NCBI GenBank assembly: GCA_017453705.1
Contig: JAFTEK010000058.1
Span: 1 to 5,291, forward strand
Origin: Treponema sp.
Lineage (GTDB): Bacteria > Spirochaetota > Spirochaetia > Treponematales > Treponemataceae
Direction: 5' to 3'
DNA length: 5,291 nt
A program made the position numbers and the translations under genes. The notes beneath the pieces were generated by a model that searched no databases, was not told the DNA's origin, and was given only the letters and a program-made list of their open reading frames with translations. Numbering within the stretch: position 1 is the first letter of the stretch; every line of letters starts with the position of its first letter. This document shows positions 1 to 5,291 of the stretch, in pieces.

Positions 1-677
1 AAGACGCAATAGAACAAGCCATTGACGCAGCCTTTGATGACATTGACGAAGGTGAAGAGGCCGGCAATGGGTGGTCAGACTTCATAGACGAAGAAGAGAA
101 CATACCAGAACTAAAGTCCAATGAGCCAGAGCAAAAAGCAGATACGAATGTGGAGGCTGCCACCGAAATAGAAAGCTACACAGAAGCTGAATATGATGAG
201 TCGGACAGCGAAACGGCCGACCTGCCGGAAGATTCTGAGCCTGAGCCAGAGATAGAGTCCGTGACAGAAATAGAGTCCATGCCAGAAGATTCTGAGCCAG
301 TGTTAGAGTCCGAACCAGCGCCAGAAGCTGAGCCTGTACCAGAGATGGAGATCGAGAAAGAAGAAGAGATTGTGCTGCCCGTGACATCAGACACAAGCAG
401 CCCGGTTGTATTCACGGAGCCTCCATTGGATGATGACATTGATGATAATGACGGCAAGAAGGAAGTTATGGCCGCCAAAAATCCAAAGCCCATCATGGCC
501 GAGCCGACCATCCCAATAAAAAAGGTTATGCCCAAAAAAGATAACGCCATCTCCAATGATCACCACATAGCCAACTTTAAGAAGATGGATCGTATTGCAT
601 CTAAGCCAGAAGTAGCAAACGATAAAAAGGTGTCAGCAGGAAGCTTTGTAGCCTACAGGCCTCAGTTTGAACGATAG
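1..677 (+). CDS. Acidic low-complexity protein, 3' end only (function unknown)
   Basis: The reading frame starting at base 3 is open from the left edge to a TAG stop at 675-677, giving the last 224 residues of a protein whose start lies outside the window. A GTG at 150 is in frame, but the frame is open upstream with similar composition, so it is probably not the true start. The first ~140 residues are dominated by Glu, Asp, Pro and Ser, with Glu-Pro and Glu-Ser motifs repeated at short intervals. The C-terminal ~80 residues turn Lys-rich and basic and end in SFVAYRPQFER, which could be a short conserved tail. No membrane segment, catalytic motif or known domain is visible. The composition suggests a disordered acidic region joined to a basic tail. 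I do not recognise the family. It is probably co-transcribed with the PII-like gene that follows after 8 bases. Confidence 0.8.
   Translation, partial: DAIEQAIDAAFDDIDEGEEAGNGWSDFIDEEENIPELKSNEPEQKADTNVEAATEIESYTEAEYDESDSETADLPEDSEPEPEIESVTEIESMPEDSEPVLESEPAPEAEPVPEMEIEKEEEIVLPVTSDTSSPVVFTEPPLDDDIDDNDGKKEVMAAKNPKPIMAEPTIPIKKVMPKKDNAISNDHHIANFKKMDRIASKPEVANDKKVSAGSFVAYRPQFER
224..298 (+). repeat. Imperfect in-frame repeat coding PEDSEP units
   Basis: An 18-base unit coding (A/P)-type PEDSEP occurs at 224-241 and again at 281-298, with one base difference in the core (gccggaagattctgagcc versus gccagaagattctgagcc). The period is 57 bases, or 19 codons. Between them the IES motif also recurs (EIESVTEIESM). 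The period is a multiple of three, so the repeat keeps the frame. This fits expansion of a disordered acidic segment by slippage or unequal recombination. Confidence 0.6.
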
Positions 678-685
678 GGAAAAAT

Positions 686-979
686 ATGTATAGGATAGAG
701 ATAATAGCCAACAAATCCGTTGAAGATGATATAACCGAGGCTCTGGAGCAGTATATTCCTGAATTTCTGTACACAACGATTCCATTGGTCTATGGACGTG
801 GTGGCGATGACAGGAAACTGGGCACACCAACTTGGCCAGAGACAAACTTCCTGATGCTTAGTTATATACAAGACTCTGCCCTTGCAACTGTGAAAGCTGT
901 GATAAAGGCTGTCAAAGAAAAATTCAATAGTGAAGGCATAAAACTTTTCTGCATCAAGGCAGATGAGGTTATAAGCTGA
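686..979 (+). CDS. PII-like protein, PG0541 transporter-associated family
   Basis: A 97-residue protein resembling the small PII-like (ferredoxin-like fold) family named after PG0541, whose members usually lie next to RND-type efflux transporter genes. What I see: an N-terminal beta strand MYRIEIIAN, a helix at about 11-24, a central segment at about 29-55 with Tyr-Thr, VYGRGG and TPTWPETNF, a strand at 56-60, a helix at 64-80 and a final strand GIKLFCI (84-90). Trp50-Pro51-Glu52 and the Gly-rich stretch before it are the parts that recall the family. It is shorter than a canonical PII (about 112 residues) and has no recognisable uridylylation T-loop, so nitrogen signalling should not be assumed. 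A likely role is sensing a small ligand, or binding a membrane transporter in the cytoplasm. The start is supported by AGGGA at 676-680, 5 bases before the ATG. No transporter gene is visible here; one could lie upstream of the window. Confidence 0.78.
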   Translation: MYRIEIIANKSVEDDITEALEQYIPEFLYTTIPLVYGRGGDDRKLGTPTWPETNFLMLSYIQDSALATVKAVIKAVKEKFNSEGIKLFCIKADEVIS

Positions 980-1003
980 TTAATGTCTCCTATATCAATC
1001 AGC
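975..1003. terminator. Candidate weak bidirectional terminator between convergent genes
   Basis: A perfect 7-base inverted repeat, GCTGATT (975-981) and AATCAGC (997-1003), encloses a 15-base loop and sits between the stop codons of the rightward PII-like gene and the leftward SDR gene. Its left arm includes the PII-like TGA. The stem is short, the loop is long, and neither side has a convincing T-run (GTTTCCC rightward, TTATAACC leftward). It could end transcription inefficiently or be chance. Confidence 0.3.
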
Positions 1004-1009
1004 GTTTCC

Positions 1010-1810
1010 CTAGTTGCATGGACGTTTGCAAAATTTATAGGTAAACCAAGCCCCTGCATATCGGCCGACAAAACGGCTGGCAGCTGCCTTGAACTTCCAC
1101 TTAAAAGCCATTATTGCATAAAGCTTACCGTGCCTGGATTTTTTAAGGCAATGAGCTACAGTTTTTTCAGCTGAAAGACCATGCCGAACCTCTTTTCTAG
1201 CCCCTTTGGAAGCAACATTTGCAAATTCTGTGGATACAGGTCCGGGACAAAGGGCTGTAACCTTGATGCCTTTATGCTTTAGCTCCGCACAAAGGGCCAC
1301 AGTGAAACTCAGCACGTATGCCTTACATGCCCCATAGACCGCAAAGTTACCCAGAGGCAAAAACGAGGCCAGGCTTGCAACGTTGATTATACGGCTTCCC
1401 CTCTCCATATAAGGCAAAGCAAAGCCTGTTATTCCTGTCAGGCTTGTACAATCCAAGTCAACCATGTCCATCTCAAGCCCTGAATCCGTGCTGGCAAACT
1501 CCCCATAGCTACCGAACCCCGCATTGTTCACCAACACAGATATCCTAAAGTCTCCCCCAGACTTTTCTTTATCCAGCTGTTCCTTAAGCCTGGCAGCCCC
1601 GGCTTTACCAGCAATATCCAGAACAAGTGGAACAACAGCGGGGCTATCAGGTACACTTCCTATTTCATTTTTAAGTGATTCAAGTCTGTCTCCCCTTCGT
1701 GCCACAATCCACAACTCATCATGCTCTTTTTTCCCTTCTGCAGCAAGCTGCCTGGCAAAACATGCCCCCATTCCACTGGAAGCCCCAGTAACAATAGCTA
1801 TCCTCTTCAT
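1010..1810 (-). CDS. Short-chain dehydrogenase/reductase (SDR), NADP(H)-type
   Basis: A complete 266-residue classical SDR, close to the usual ~250 residues. Visible motifs: nucleotide-binding TGASSGMG (8-15); Arg-Arg at 38-39 after the second strand, typical of NADP(H) preference; Asp65 in LDI for the adenine pocket; NNAG (95-98); active-site Ser146, Tyr159 and Lys163 in YGACK; and PGPVST (189-194) near the nicotinamide site. The C-terminal ~60 residues are basic and probably form the substrate lid. The Asn of the usual N-S-Y-K tetrad appears to be Asp120. The overall pattern resembles bacterial oxidoreductases of the DltE/YqjQ type, but the substrate cannot be deduced. An in-frame TGA lies five codons before the ATG with no ATG, GTG or TTG between, and the ATG is at the normal distance from TGASSGMG, so the start is secure. 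It is transcribed alone, divergent from the small membrane-protein/ftsK operon, from a promoter that suggests a leaderless mRNA. Confidence 0.93.
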   Translation of the reverse strand: MKRIAIVTGASSGMGACFARQLAAEGKKEHDELWIVARRGDRLESLKNEIGSVPDSPAVVPLVLDIAGKAGAARLKEQLDKEKSGGDFRISVLVNNAGFGSYGEFASTDSGLEMDMVDLDCTSLTGITGFALPYMERGSRIINVASLASFLPLGNFAVYGACKAYVLSFTVALCAELKHKGIKVTALCPGPVSTEFANVASKGARKEVRHGLSAEKTVAHCLKKSRHGKLYAIMAFKWKFKAAASRFVGRYAGAWFTYKFCKRPCN

Positions 1811-1816
1811 AAGTGC

Positions 1817-1845
1817 ATTATATCCTCAGTTAATGCCCTTGTAAA
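1817..1845 (-). promoter_or_regulatory. Near-consensus sigma-70 promoter of the SDR gene
   Basis: On the minus strand, TTTACA (1845-1840, five of six matches to TTGACA) is separated by exactly 17 bases from TATAAT (1822-1817, perfect match). Only six bases, GCACTT, separate the -10 box from the ATG. Normal initiation about 7 bases downstream would start the RNA at or within a base or two of the A of the start codon. A GAGGA lies in the spacer (1827-1823), upstream of the -10 box, so it would not be in the transcript and cannot be its ribosome binding site. Confidence 0.7.
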
Positions 1846-1864
1846 TATTTCCTCACGAATAGCC

Positions 1865-1870
1865 GATAAT
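1865..1870 (+). promoter_or_regulatory. Candidate -10 box of the small membrane protein/ftsK operon
   Basis: GATAAT (five of six matches to TATAAT) ends six bases, CGCTAT, before the ATG at 1877, the same spacing as on the opposite side. The -35 is poor: at 16-18 base spacing only AT-rich sequence is present, and the best match, TTGTAA at 1839-1844, would need a 20-base spacer and overlaps the SDR -35 box. The box is a reasonable but unproven promoter element, supported mainly by the absence of any Shine-Dalgarno sequence before this ATG. Confidence 0.4.
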
Positions 1871-1876
1871 CGCTAT

Positions 1877-2098
1877 ATGGAAAAAATAGCCTTTGTTCCG
1901 CTCGTCCTAGGAGTGCTCAAGGACTGGAGGGTAATATTCATAACCGTCCTCATGATTTTGTTCATAGCTATAGCAAACTACGTGCAGCACTACGTCAAAA
2001 AGGTCAAGCCCATTAAGAAGAAGAAAGTCGCACCGCCACCTCCACCTCCCAAGAAAGAGGAAGGCGATGAAGAATCTGGTGACGAGTCAGAGGAGTAA
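1877..2098 (+). CDS. Small single-span membrane protein with hexaproline and acidic tail
   Basis: A 73-residue protein starting at the ATG at 1877. The frame is open further upstream, but that part overlaps the SDR gene and has no plausible start codon close by. Layout: a short N-terminal segment MEKIAFVPLVLGVLKDW, a hydrophobic membrane segment at about 19-37, a basic stretch with several Lys (41-50), six consecutive prolines (53-58), then an acidic Glu/Asp tail to the end. The lysines after the membrane segment suggest that the C-terminal tail is cytoplasmic. I have an impression of similar short proteins in treponemes but cannot name a family or function. No ribosome binding site is visible. 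ftsK follows after 55 bases with no clear terminator between, so the two are probably co-transcribed. A role beside FtsK at the membrane is positional inference only. Confidence 0.8.
   Translation: MEKIAFVPLVLGVLKDWRVIFITVLMILFIAIANYVQHYVKKVKPIKKKKVAPPPPPPKKEEGDEESGDESEE
2033..2050 (+). other. Hexaproline-coding tract (likely EF-P-dependent pause)
   Basis: Six proline codons (ccg cca cct cca cct ccc) code residues 53-58 of the small membrane protein. Runs of three or more prolines stall ribosomes and need elongation factor P, which is established knowledge. With about 30-40 residues inside the exit tunnel, a pause here would come as the membrane segment (19-37) begins to emerge. That could aid membrane insertion, but this is inference. 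Codon use is mixed, so the tract is not a simple nucleotide repeat. Confidence 0.6.
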
Positions 2099-2140
2099 CC
2101 CTTAACTTGCCCATCGTAAAATCCGATAAAAAGGATTGAA

Positions 2141-2147
2141 AAGGTGG
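2141..2147 (+). promoter_or_regulatory. Ribosome binding site that sets the ftsK start
   Basis: AAGGTGG lies six bases before the ATG at 2154 and is a good Shine-Dalgarno match. It favours this ATG over the in-frame TTG at 2136, which has only an AAGGA directly abutting it, too close to work well, and would add six residues (MKRWVT). Confidence 0.7.
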
Positions 2148-2153
2148 GTTACA

Positions 2154-5015
2154 ATGTTAAAAAAAACAAATAACAGAACAACAGCCGCTGTCAGCTATGT
2201 ACTCTTTGTGCTGGCGGCAGTTCTCTCGGTGGTTTTGCTTGCTGGTGTGATATGCTCTGGCGGAACAAAAGAGCCATCGCTCCCTATCCGTTTAGGTGTT
2301 GCACTATATTCGGTCTACGGTTTTTCTTCTTTCCTTATTCCCGTCTTTTTGTTTGTGTCGGGATTATTCTGTATGGACGAACGTTGGTCGCCCCAAGGAT
2401 TGATATGCCTGGCCATAAGCTTTATCCCCTTCTTCACGATTGCATACGCGGAACATACGGCTCGTAATATTGCAGTTGAAGACATCGGCCCTATTGCCAT
2501 CACAAAGATTATCATACTCATGGCTATAGCCATCCTTGTCGCCGTGATGGAATACTTGACCGTCCTGGTGATTTCTACCCCTTCTCTCCGCAAGGAGATA
2601 AAGCCAAAGCTTCAGGAATATAAAGAAAAAACGTTGACCAAGGCTAATGAGCTGATAAAAAAGAACAAGGAATCCTTCACCCTTAAGTTCAAGAAAGACG
2701 TGCTTGAAACTGAGGTAAATGATGAGAATGAAGATGCAGAAGAAGCTCTAAAAGCAGAGGCTGGCAACGTTGCAGGCAGCGATGCAGGGATATCTGTCAA
2801 TGAAGTCATATCTGCCAATGAAGGCGAAAAAGTCAATGAGGGCAAAGCAGTCGATGAAAAGCCTGAACTTTTAGACGAAGACGCTGCCATAGAACAAGCT
2901 GTAGCCAGAAGCATAGATGCGGCCGTTGACGGGATGTTTGACCCTGATGGCAACTTAATTGACAAAGTTACAATGCCCACACAGAATACCGAGGACGAAG
3001 ACTTCATAGACGCATACGAAGACGGGGAGCTTGAAGGCTTGGAAACAGGCTGTTCAATCAGCCATTCCGATCTGGTTCGCATAGCAAAATCCTTCATGCT
3101 ATGCGAGGAAGCTTTCATACAGGATGATATGGCTCCAGATTCTTCATTCATACAGGATGTACAGCTCCAACGCATACACGCTCCCGCCGACATTCCATCA
3201 CTATCTCCAGTCTTTGACAAGATGGATTTTGATGCCAGGGAAGAAGTTGGGAATGCCATGCCCGAAACAATGGAACAAGAGTCAGATGAAGAGCTATTTG
3301 ATATCGAAGATGACTCTGAATTTACAGAAGACGAAGAGGAGATGACCCAAGACTTCAGCGCAGACGAAGATGACTCCTTTGATATAGTAGAAGAGGAGTC
3401 CGTCGTGAAAAACGAGGAAGAAGAGAACGCGGAGGAGACAATGCCTGAGAACGTCGATGCCCTTCTTTCTGAAGAATATGATAGCTACGAAATAAATGAC
3501 AGCAGCCCCGCTGTTTTGCAACAGGCGGCCTCTATCCAACCTATAGCCACAGCAAGTCCCGCTCCTATCCCTGCGCAGGCTCCAGCACCTGCAAAAGCCC
3601 GCACCCCATACGAGGTGTCCACGGAGCTGCTAAATGAATATGATGATAATCCTTATTGGATTATAGATGATGAAACCAAAATGTCCGCTACAAACCTGAT
3701 GGCAACACTAAGTGAATTTGGAATAAAGGCGGATGTGACTGGAATAAGGAAAGGCCCCGTCGTAACAATGTTTGAACTTCTTCCTGCACCAGGTGTAAAA
3801 CTATCCAAGATAGCGAGCCTTCAGGACAACATAGCACTTCGTCTCGCAGCAAGTTCCGTCCGCATTGTCGCACCTATTCCAGGAAAGAAAGCCGTGGGTA
3901 TAGAGATACCCAACAAGAGCAGGGCAACTGTATCCTTCCGCGAATGTATCGAACAAGACTTGCCTGAATGGAAGAAATTCGGAGTTCCAGTTGTGCTGGG
4001 CAAAAACATACAGGGCGAAAAAGTTGTCATAGATTTGGTTAAAACTCCCCACTTGCTTATCGCAGGTTCCACAGGAAGTGGAAAATCTGTATGCGTAAAC
4101 TCTATGATTCTTTCAATTCTCTACAAGAGAAGTCCTGATCAAGTCAAGATGATTCTCATAGACCCCAAGATAGTAGAGCTAAAGCTTTATAATGACATAC
4201 CCCACCTGCTCACCCCTGTAATAACGGAGCCAAAGAAAGCAATGCAGGCGTTACAGTATTGTCTGTGCGAGATGGAAAGGCGATATTCACTTTTGGACGG
4301 AATGGGGGCAAGGGACATATCCAGTTACAACAAGAAGATTGTTGACAGGCACATTGCAGCTGAAAAACTGCCCTACATGATTGTTGTAATCGATGAATTC
4401 GCAGACCTTATGGCTACAACTGGCAAGCAGCTGGAAAGCGTCCTTGCCCGACTCGCAGCCATGAGCCGTGCCGTAGGAATACATTTGGTACTGGCCACAC
4501 AAAGACCGTCGATAGACGTTATAACAGGCCTAATCAAGGCAAACATTCCCAGCCGCATAGCATTCATGGTCGCAAGCAAGACTGACAGCCGCATCATCAT
4601 TGACCAGATGGGAGCGGAAAAACTCCTGGGCAAGGGTGATATGCTCTATGCAAGCTCCACAGACCCATTCCCGGTACGCATACAGGGAACATTCGTCTCA
4701 GACCAGGAAGTCGAGAACGTTGTTTCTGCCGTCAAAGAATGGGGCGAGCCGGAATACATCGATGATGAAATTTTCGTTCCTGATGATGACGACGACGCAG
4801 ACGAGCAGATGGCTTTCAGCGAAGGAAATGACCCCCTTTATGACAGAGCCTTGGATATCGTTGTCCAAGCAGGGAAAGCAAGTGCTTCCTATATACAGCG
4901 AAGGCTAAAGATTGGATACAACAGGGCCGCACGTCTAGTGGAAGAAATGGAAGAGCGTGGGATTGTAGGACCGGCACAGGGCAGTAAGCCTCGTGAGTTG
5001 ATTCAAATTCCGTAA
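2154..5015 (+). CDS. ftsK: FtsK/SpoIIIE-family DNA translocase
   Basis: A complete 953-residue ATP-driven, division-associated DNA pump that moves the chromosome terminus through the closing septum. Four membrane segments are visible at about 14-36, 48-73, 82-99 and 117-141, followed by a Lys-rich helix (145-185). A long acidic linker (about 187-450) leads to a Pro/Ala-rich stretch (452-483). The alpha/beta motor begins near 485: Walker A GSTGSGKS (638-645), DPKIVEL (670-676), Walker B VVIDEFADLM with Asp747 and Glu748, and LATQRPSIDVITGLIKANIP (780-799). A short acidic stretch with five Asp (877-881) precedes the gamma winged-helix domain (893-953) with ASASYIQRRLKIGYNRAARL, the part that reads polar DNA sequences in characterised FtsK proteins. 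All motor motifs are intact, so it should be active. Length is between SpoIIIE (~790) and E. coli FtsK (1329), the difference lying in the linker. It is second in a probable operon, and the next gene starts 14 bases after its stop. Confidence 0.97.
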   Translation: MLKKTNNRTTAAVSYVLFVLAAVLSVVLLAGVICSGGTKEPSLPIRLGVALYSVYGFSSFLIPVFLFVSGLFCMDERWSPQGLICLAISFIPFFTIAYAEHTARNIAVEDIGPIAITKIIILMAIAILVAVMEYLTVLVISTPSLRKEIKPKLQEYKEKTLTKANELIKKNKESFTLKFKKDVLETEVNDENEDAEEALKAEAGNVAGSDAGISVNEVISANEGEKVNEGKAVDEKPELLDEDAAIEQAVARSIDAAVDGMFDPDGNLIDKVTMPTQNTEDEDFIDAYEDGELEGLETGCSISHSDLVRIAKSFMLCEEAFIQDDMAPDSSFIQDVQLQRIHAPADIPSLSPVFDKMDFDAREEVGNAMPETMEQESDEELFDIEDDSEFTEDEEEMTQDFSADEDDSFDIVEEESVVKNEEEENAEETMPENVDALLSEEYDSYEINDSSPAVLQQAASIQPIATASPAPIPAQAPAPAKARTPYEVSTELLNEYDDNPYWIIDDETKMSATNLMATLSEFGIKADVTGIRKGPVVTMFELLPAPGVKLSKIASLQDNIALRLAASSVRIVAPIPGKKAVGIEIPNKSRATVSFRECIEQDLPEWKKFGVPVVLGKNIQGEKVVIDLVKTPHLLIAGSTGSGKSVCVNSMILSILYKRSPDQVKMILIDPKIVELKLYNDIPHLLTPVITEPKKAMQALQYCLCEMERRYSLLDGMGARDISSYNKKIVDRHIAAEKLPYMIVVIDEFADLMATTGKQLESVLARLAAMSRAVGIHLVLATQRPSIDVITGLIKANIPSRIAFMVASKTDSRIIIDQMGAEKLLGKGDMLYASSTDPFPVRIQGTFVSDQEVENVVSAVKEWGEPEYIDDEIFVPDDDDDADEQMAFSEGNDPLYDRALDIVVQAGKASASYIQRRLKIGYNRAARLVEEMEERGIVGPAQGSKPRELIQIP
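2796..2867 (+). repeat. Four degenerate 18-base tandem repeats in the ftsK linker
   Basis: Four successive six-codon units begin at 2796, 2814, 2832 and 2850 and code VNEVIS, ANEGEK, VNEGKA and VDEKPE (residues 215-238). The first nine bases of each are nearly the same (gtcaatgaa, gccaatgaa, gtcaatgag, gtcgatgaa), while the second half varies. The unit is a multiple of three and lies in the disordered linker, so expansion or contraction would change linker length without breaking FtsK. Confidence 0.6.
3114..3159 (+). repeat. 13-base direct repeat coding FIQD in the ftsK linker
   Basis: The sequence ttcatacaggatg occurs at 3114-3126 and again at 3147-3159, offset by 33 bases (11 codons) and in frame. 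It codes FIQD at residues 321-324 and 332-335. It lies in the least acidic part of the linker (about 298-369). The pair may be a short duplicated binding motif or a simple slippage product. Confidence 0.55.
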
Positions 5016-5020
5016 GGAGG
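5014..5020 (+). promoter_or_regulatory. Strong ribosome binding site of the gene after ftsK
   Basis: AAGGAGG, a full Shine-Dalgarno match, overlaps the ftsK TAA stop and lies nine bases before the ATG at 5030. It confirms that start and, with the 14-base gap, suggests translation from the same mRNA as ftsK. Confidence 0.8.
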
Positions 5021-5029
5021 AAAAGGAAA

Positions 5030-5291
5030 ATGACTATAAAATATCGATATGCAGCAGCCTCGCTTGTCGCCTTTGGATTTTGTCTTGCCTTATGTTTCTC
5101 AAACGGAACAAAAGACAAGCCTGCCGTTGAGGAAACTTCCGTCATGGACGAAAAAGGGGAGAATTCCGCAGTCGCAAGCGAAGAGTCAGAAAAAAAAGTG
5201 GAAAGAGGAGAATTTTCCTATTTTCACGACATACCAAATGGCGGACCTTTGACATTCCATGAAGTATGGGGCTATGTCATGCAAAACCGAG
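5030..5291 (+). CDS. Exported protein, 5' end only; possibly glycosyl-hydrolase-like
   Basis: The first 87 residues of a protein that runs off the right edge. The N-terminus is a signal peptide: basic MTIKYRY, then a hydrophobic core AAASLVAFGFCLALCF (8-23). Cys18 and Cys22 lie at its end, but Leu or Phe at the position before each fits a lipobox poorly, so ordinary signal peptidase cleavage, or a relaxed spirochaetal lipobox at Cys22, are both possible. A charged, Glu/Lys/Ser-rich spacer follows (27-60). The folded part seems to begin near EFSYFHDIPNGG and LTFHEVWGYVMQNR (61-87). The phrase HEVWGYVM recalls the start of treponemal proteins annotated as glycosyl hydrolase (family 18-like); this is recalled resemblance, not a domain match, and no catalytic residues are in view. 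The gene is probably co-transcribed with ftsK. The protein should act in the periplasm or outer envelope. Confidence 0.75.
   Translation, partial: MTIKYRYAAASLVAFGFCLALCFSNGTKDKPAVEETSVMDEKGENSAVASEESEKKVERGEFSYFHDIPNGGPLTFHEVWGYVMQNR

Noticed and set aside
176..556. Minus-strand open frame of 126 residues, rich in Ser and Gly, opposite the acidic gene
   Set aside because: It is the shadow of Glu/Asp codons read backwards, with no ribosome site or family resemblance.
667..696. TTGAAC and TAGGAT around the PII-like start as a promoter
   Set aside because: The -10 match is only four of six and lies inside the PII-like gene, downstream of its ATG, so it could not drive the full gene.
1721..1876. 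Longer version of the small membrane protein starting at 1721
   Set aside because: The extension overlaps the 5' end of the SDR gene antisense and crosses its promoter; the added residues look like non-coding translation.
2120..2137. AATCC/GGATT inverted repeat between the small gene and ftsK as a terminator
   Set aside because: The stem is only five bases with an eight-base A-rich loop and no T-run, so it is unlikely to stop transcription.
2136..2153. TTG at 2136 as the ftsK start
   Set aside because: The ATG at 2154 has a much better placed ribosome site (AAGGTGG, six bases away).
2612..3259. Minus-strand open frame of 215 residues opposite the ftsK linker
   Set aside because: Ser-rich shadow of the acidic linker; stop codons are rare in the reverse of GAA/GAT-rich sequence. 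No promoter or ribosome site seen.
4306..4314. GGGCAAGGG inside ftsK as an FtsK-orienting (KOPS) site
   Set aside because: The E. coli motif is GGGNAGGG; this has an extra A, and a single near match in coding DNA is expected by chance. The spirochaetal motif is unknown to me.

Overview
The window looks like chromosomal DNA of a spirochaete, most likely a Treponema-type organism with mid-range GC. This rests on a resemblance of the small membrane protein and of the terminal secreted protein to treponemal proteins as I remember them, and on the general style of the FtsK. No database search was possible, so the assignment is an inference. There are six protein-coding genes, four complete and two cut by the window edges. 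I see no RNA genes, insertion sequences, CRISPR arrays or phage genes, and no gene-free stretch longer than 300 bases.

Left part (1-1012): the 3' end of a gene for a very acidic, repeat-containing, probably disordered protein is followed after 8 bases by a small PII-like gene of the PG0541 transporter-associated type. These two read rightward and are probably one transcript. They converge on a leftward short-chain dehydrogenase/reductase (SDR) gene, with a modest inverted repeat between the two stop codons.

Middle (1811-1876): a 66-base divergent intergenic region. Leftward, the SDR has a near-consensus sigma-70 promoter (TTTACA, 17 bases, TATAAT) whose -10 box ends only 6 bases before the ATG. 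Rightward, a GATAAT also ends exactly 6 bases before the ATG of a small membrane-protein gene that has no visible Shine-Dalgarno sequence. Both genes may therefore be read from leaderless mRNAs, whereas the other three visible gene starts have ordinary ribosome binding sites.

Right part (1877-5291): a probable operon of a 73-residue single-span membrane protein with a hexaproline run and an acidic tail, a full-length 953-residue FtsK/SpoIIIE DNA translocase, and, 14 bases after it, the start of an exported protein that may be a treponemal glycosyl-hydrolase-like envelope protein. FtsK couples chromosome-terminus segregation to division. Its small upstream neighbour, also membrane-bound, is a candidate partner by position only.

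Most of the window is ordinary housekeeping sequence. I did not find a convincing new multi-gene system. The observations most worth checking are the paired leaderless starts, the small hexaproline protein beside ftsK, the Asn-to-Asp change in the SDR active site, and the short repeats in the acidic linkers.
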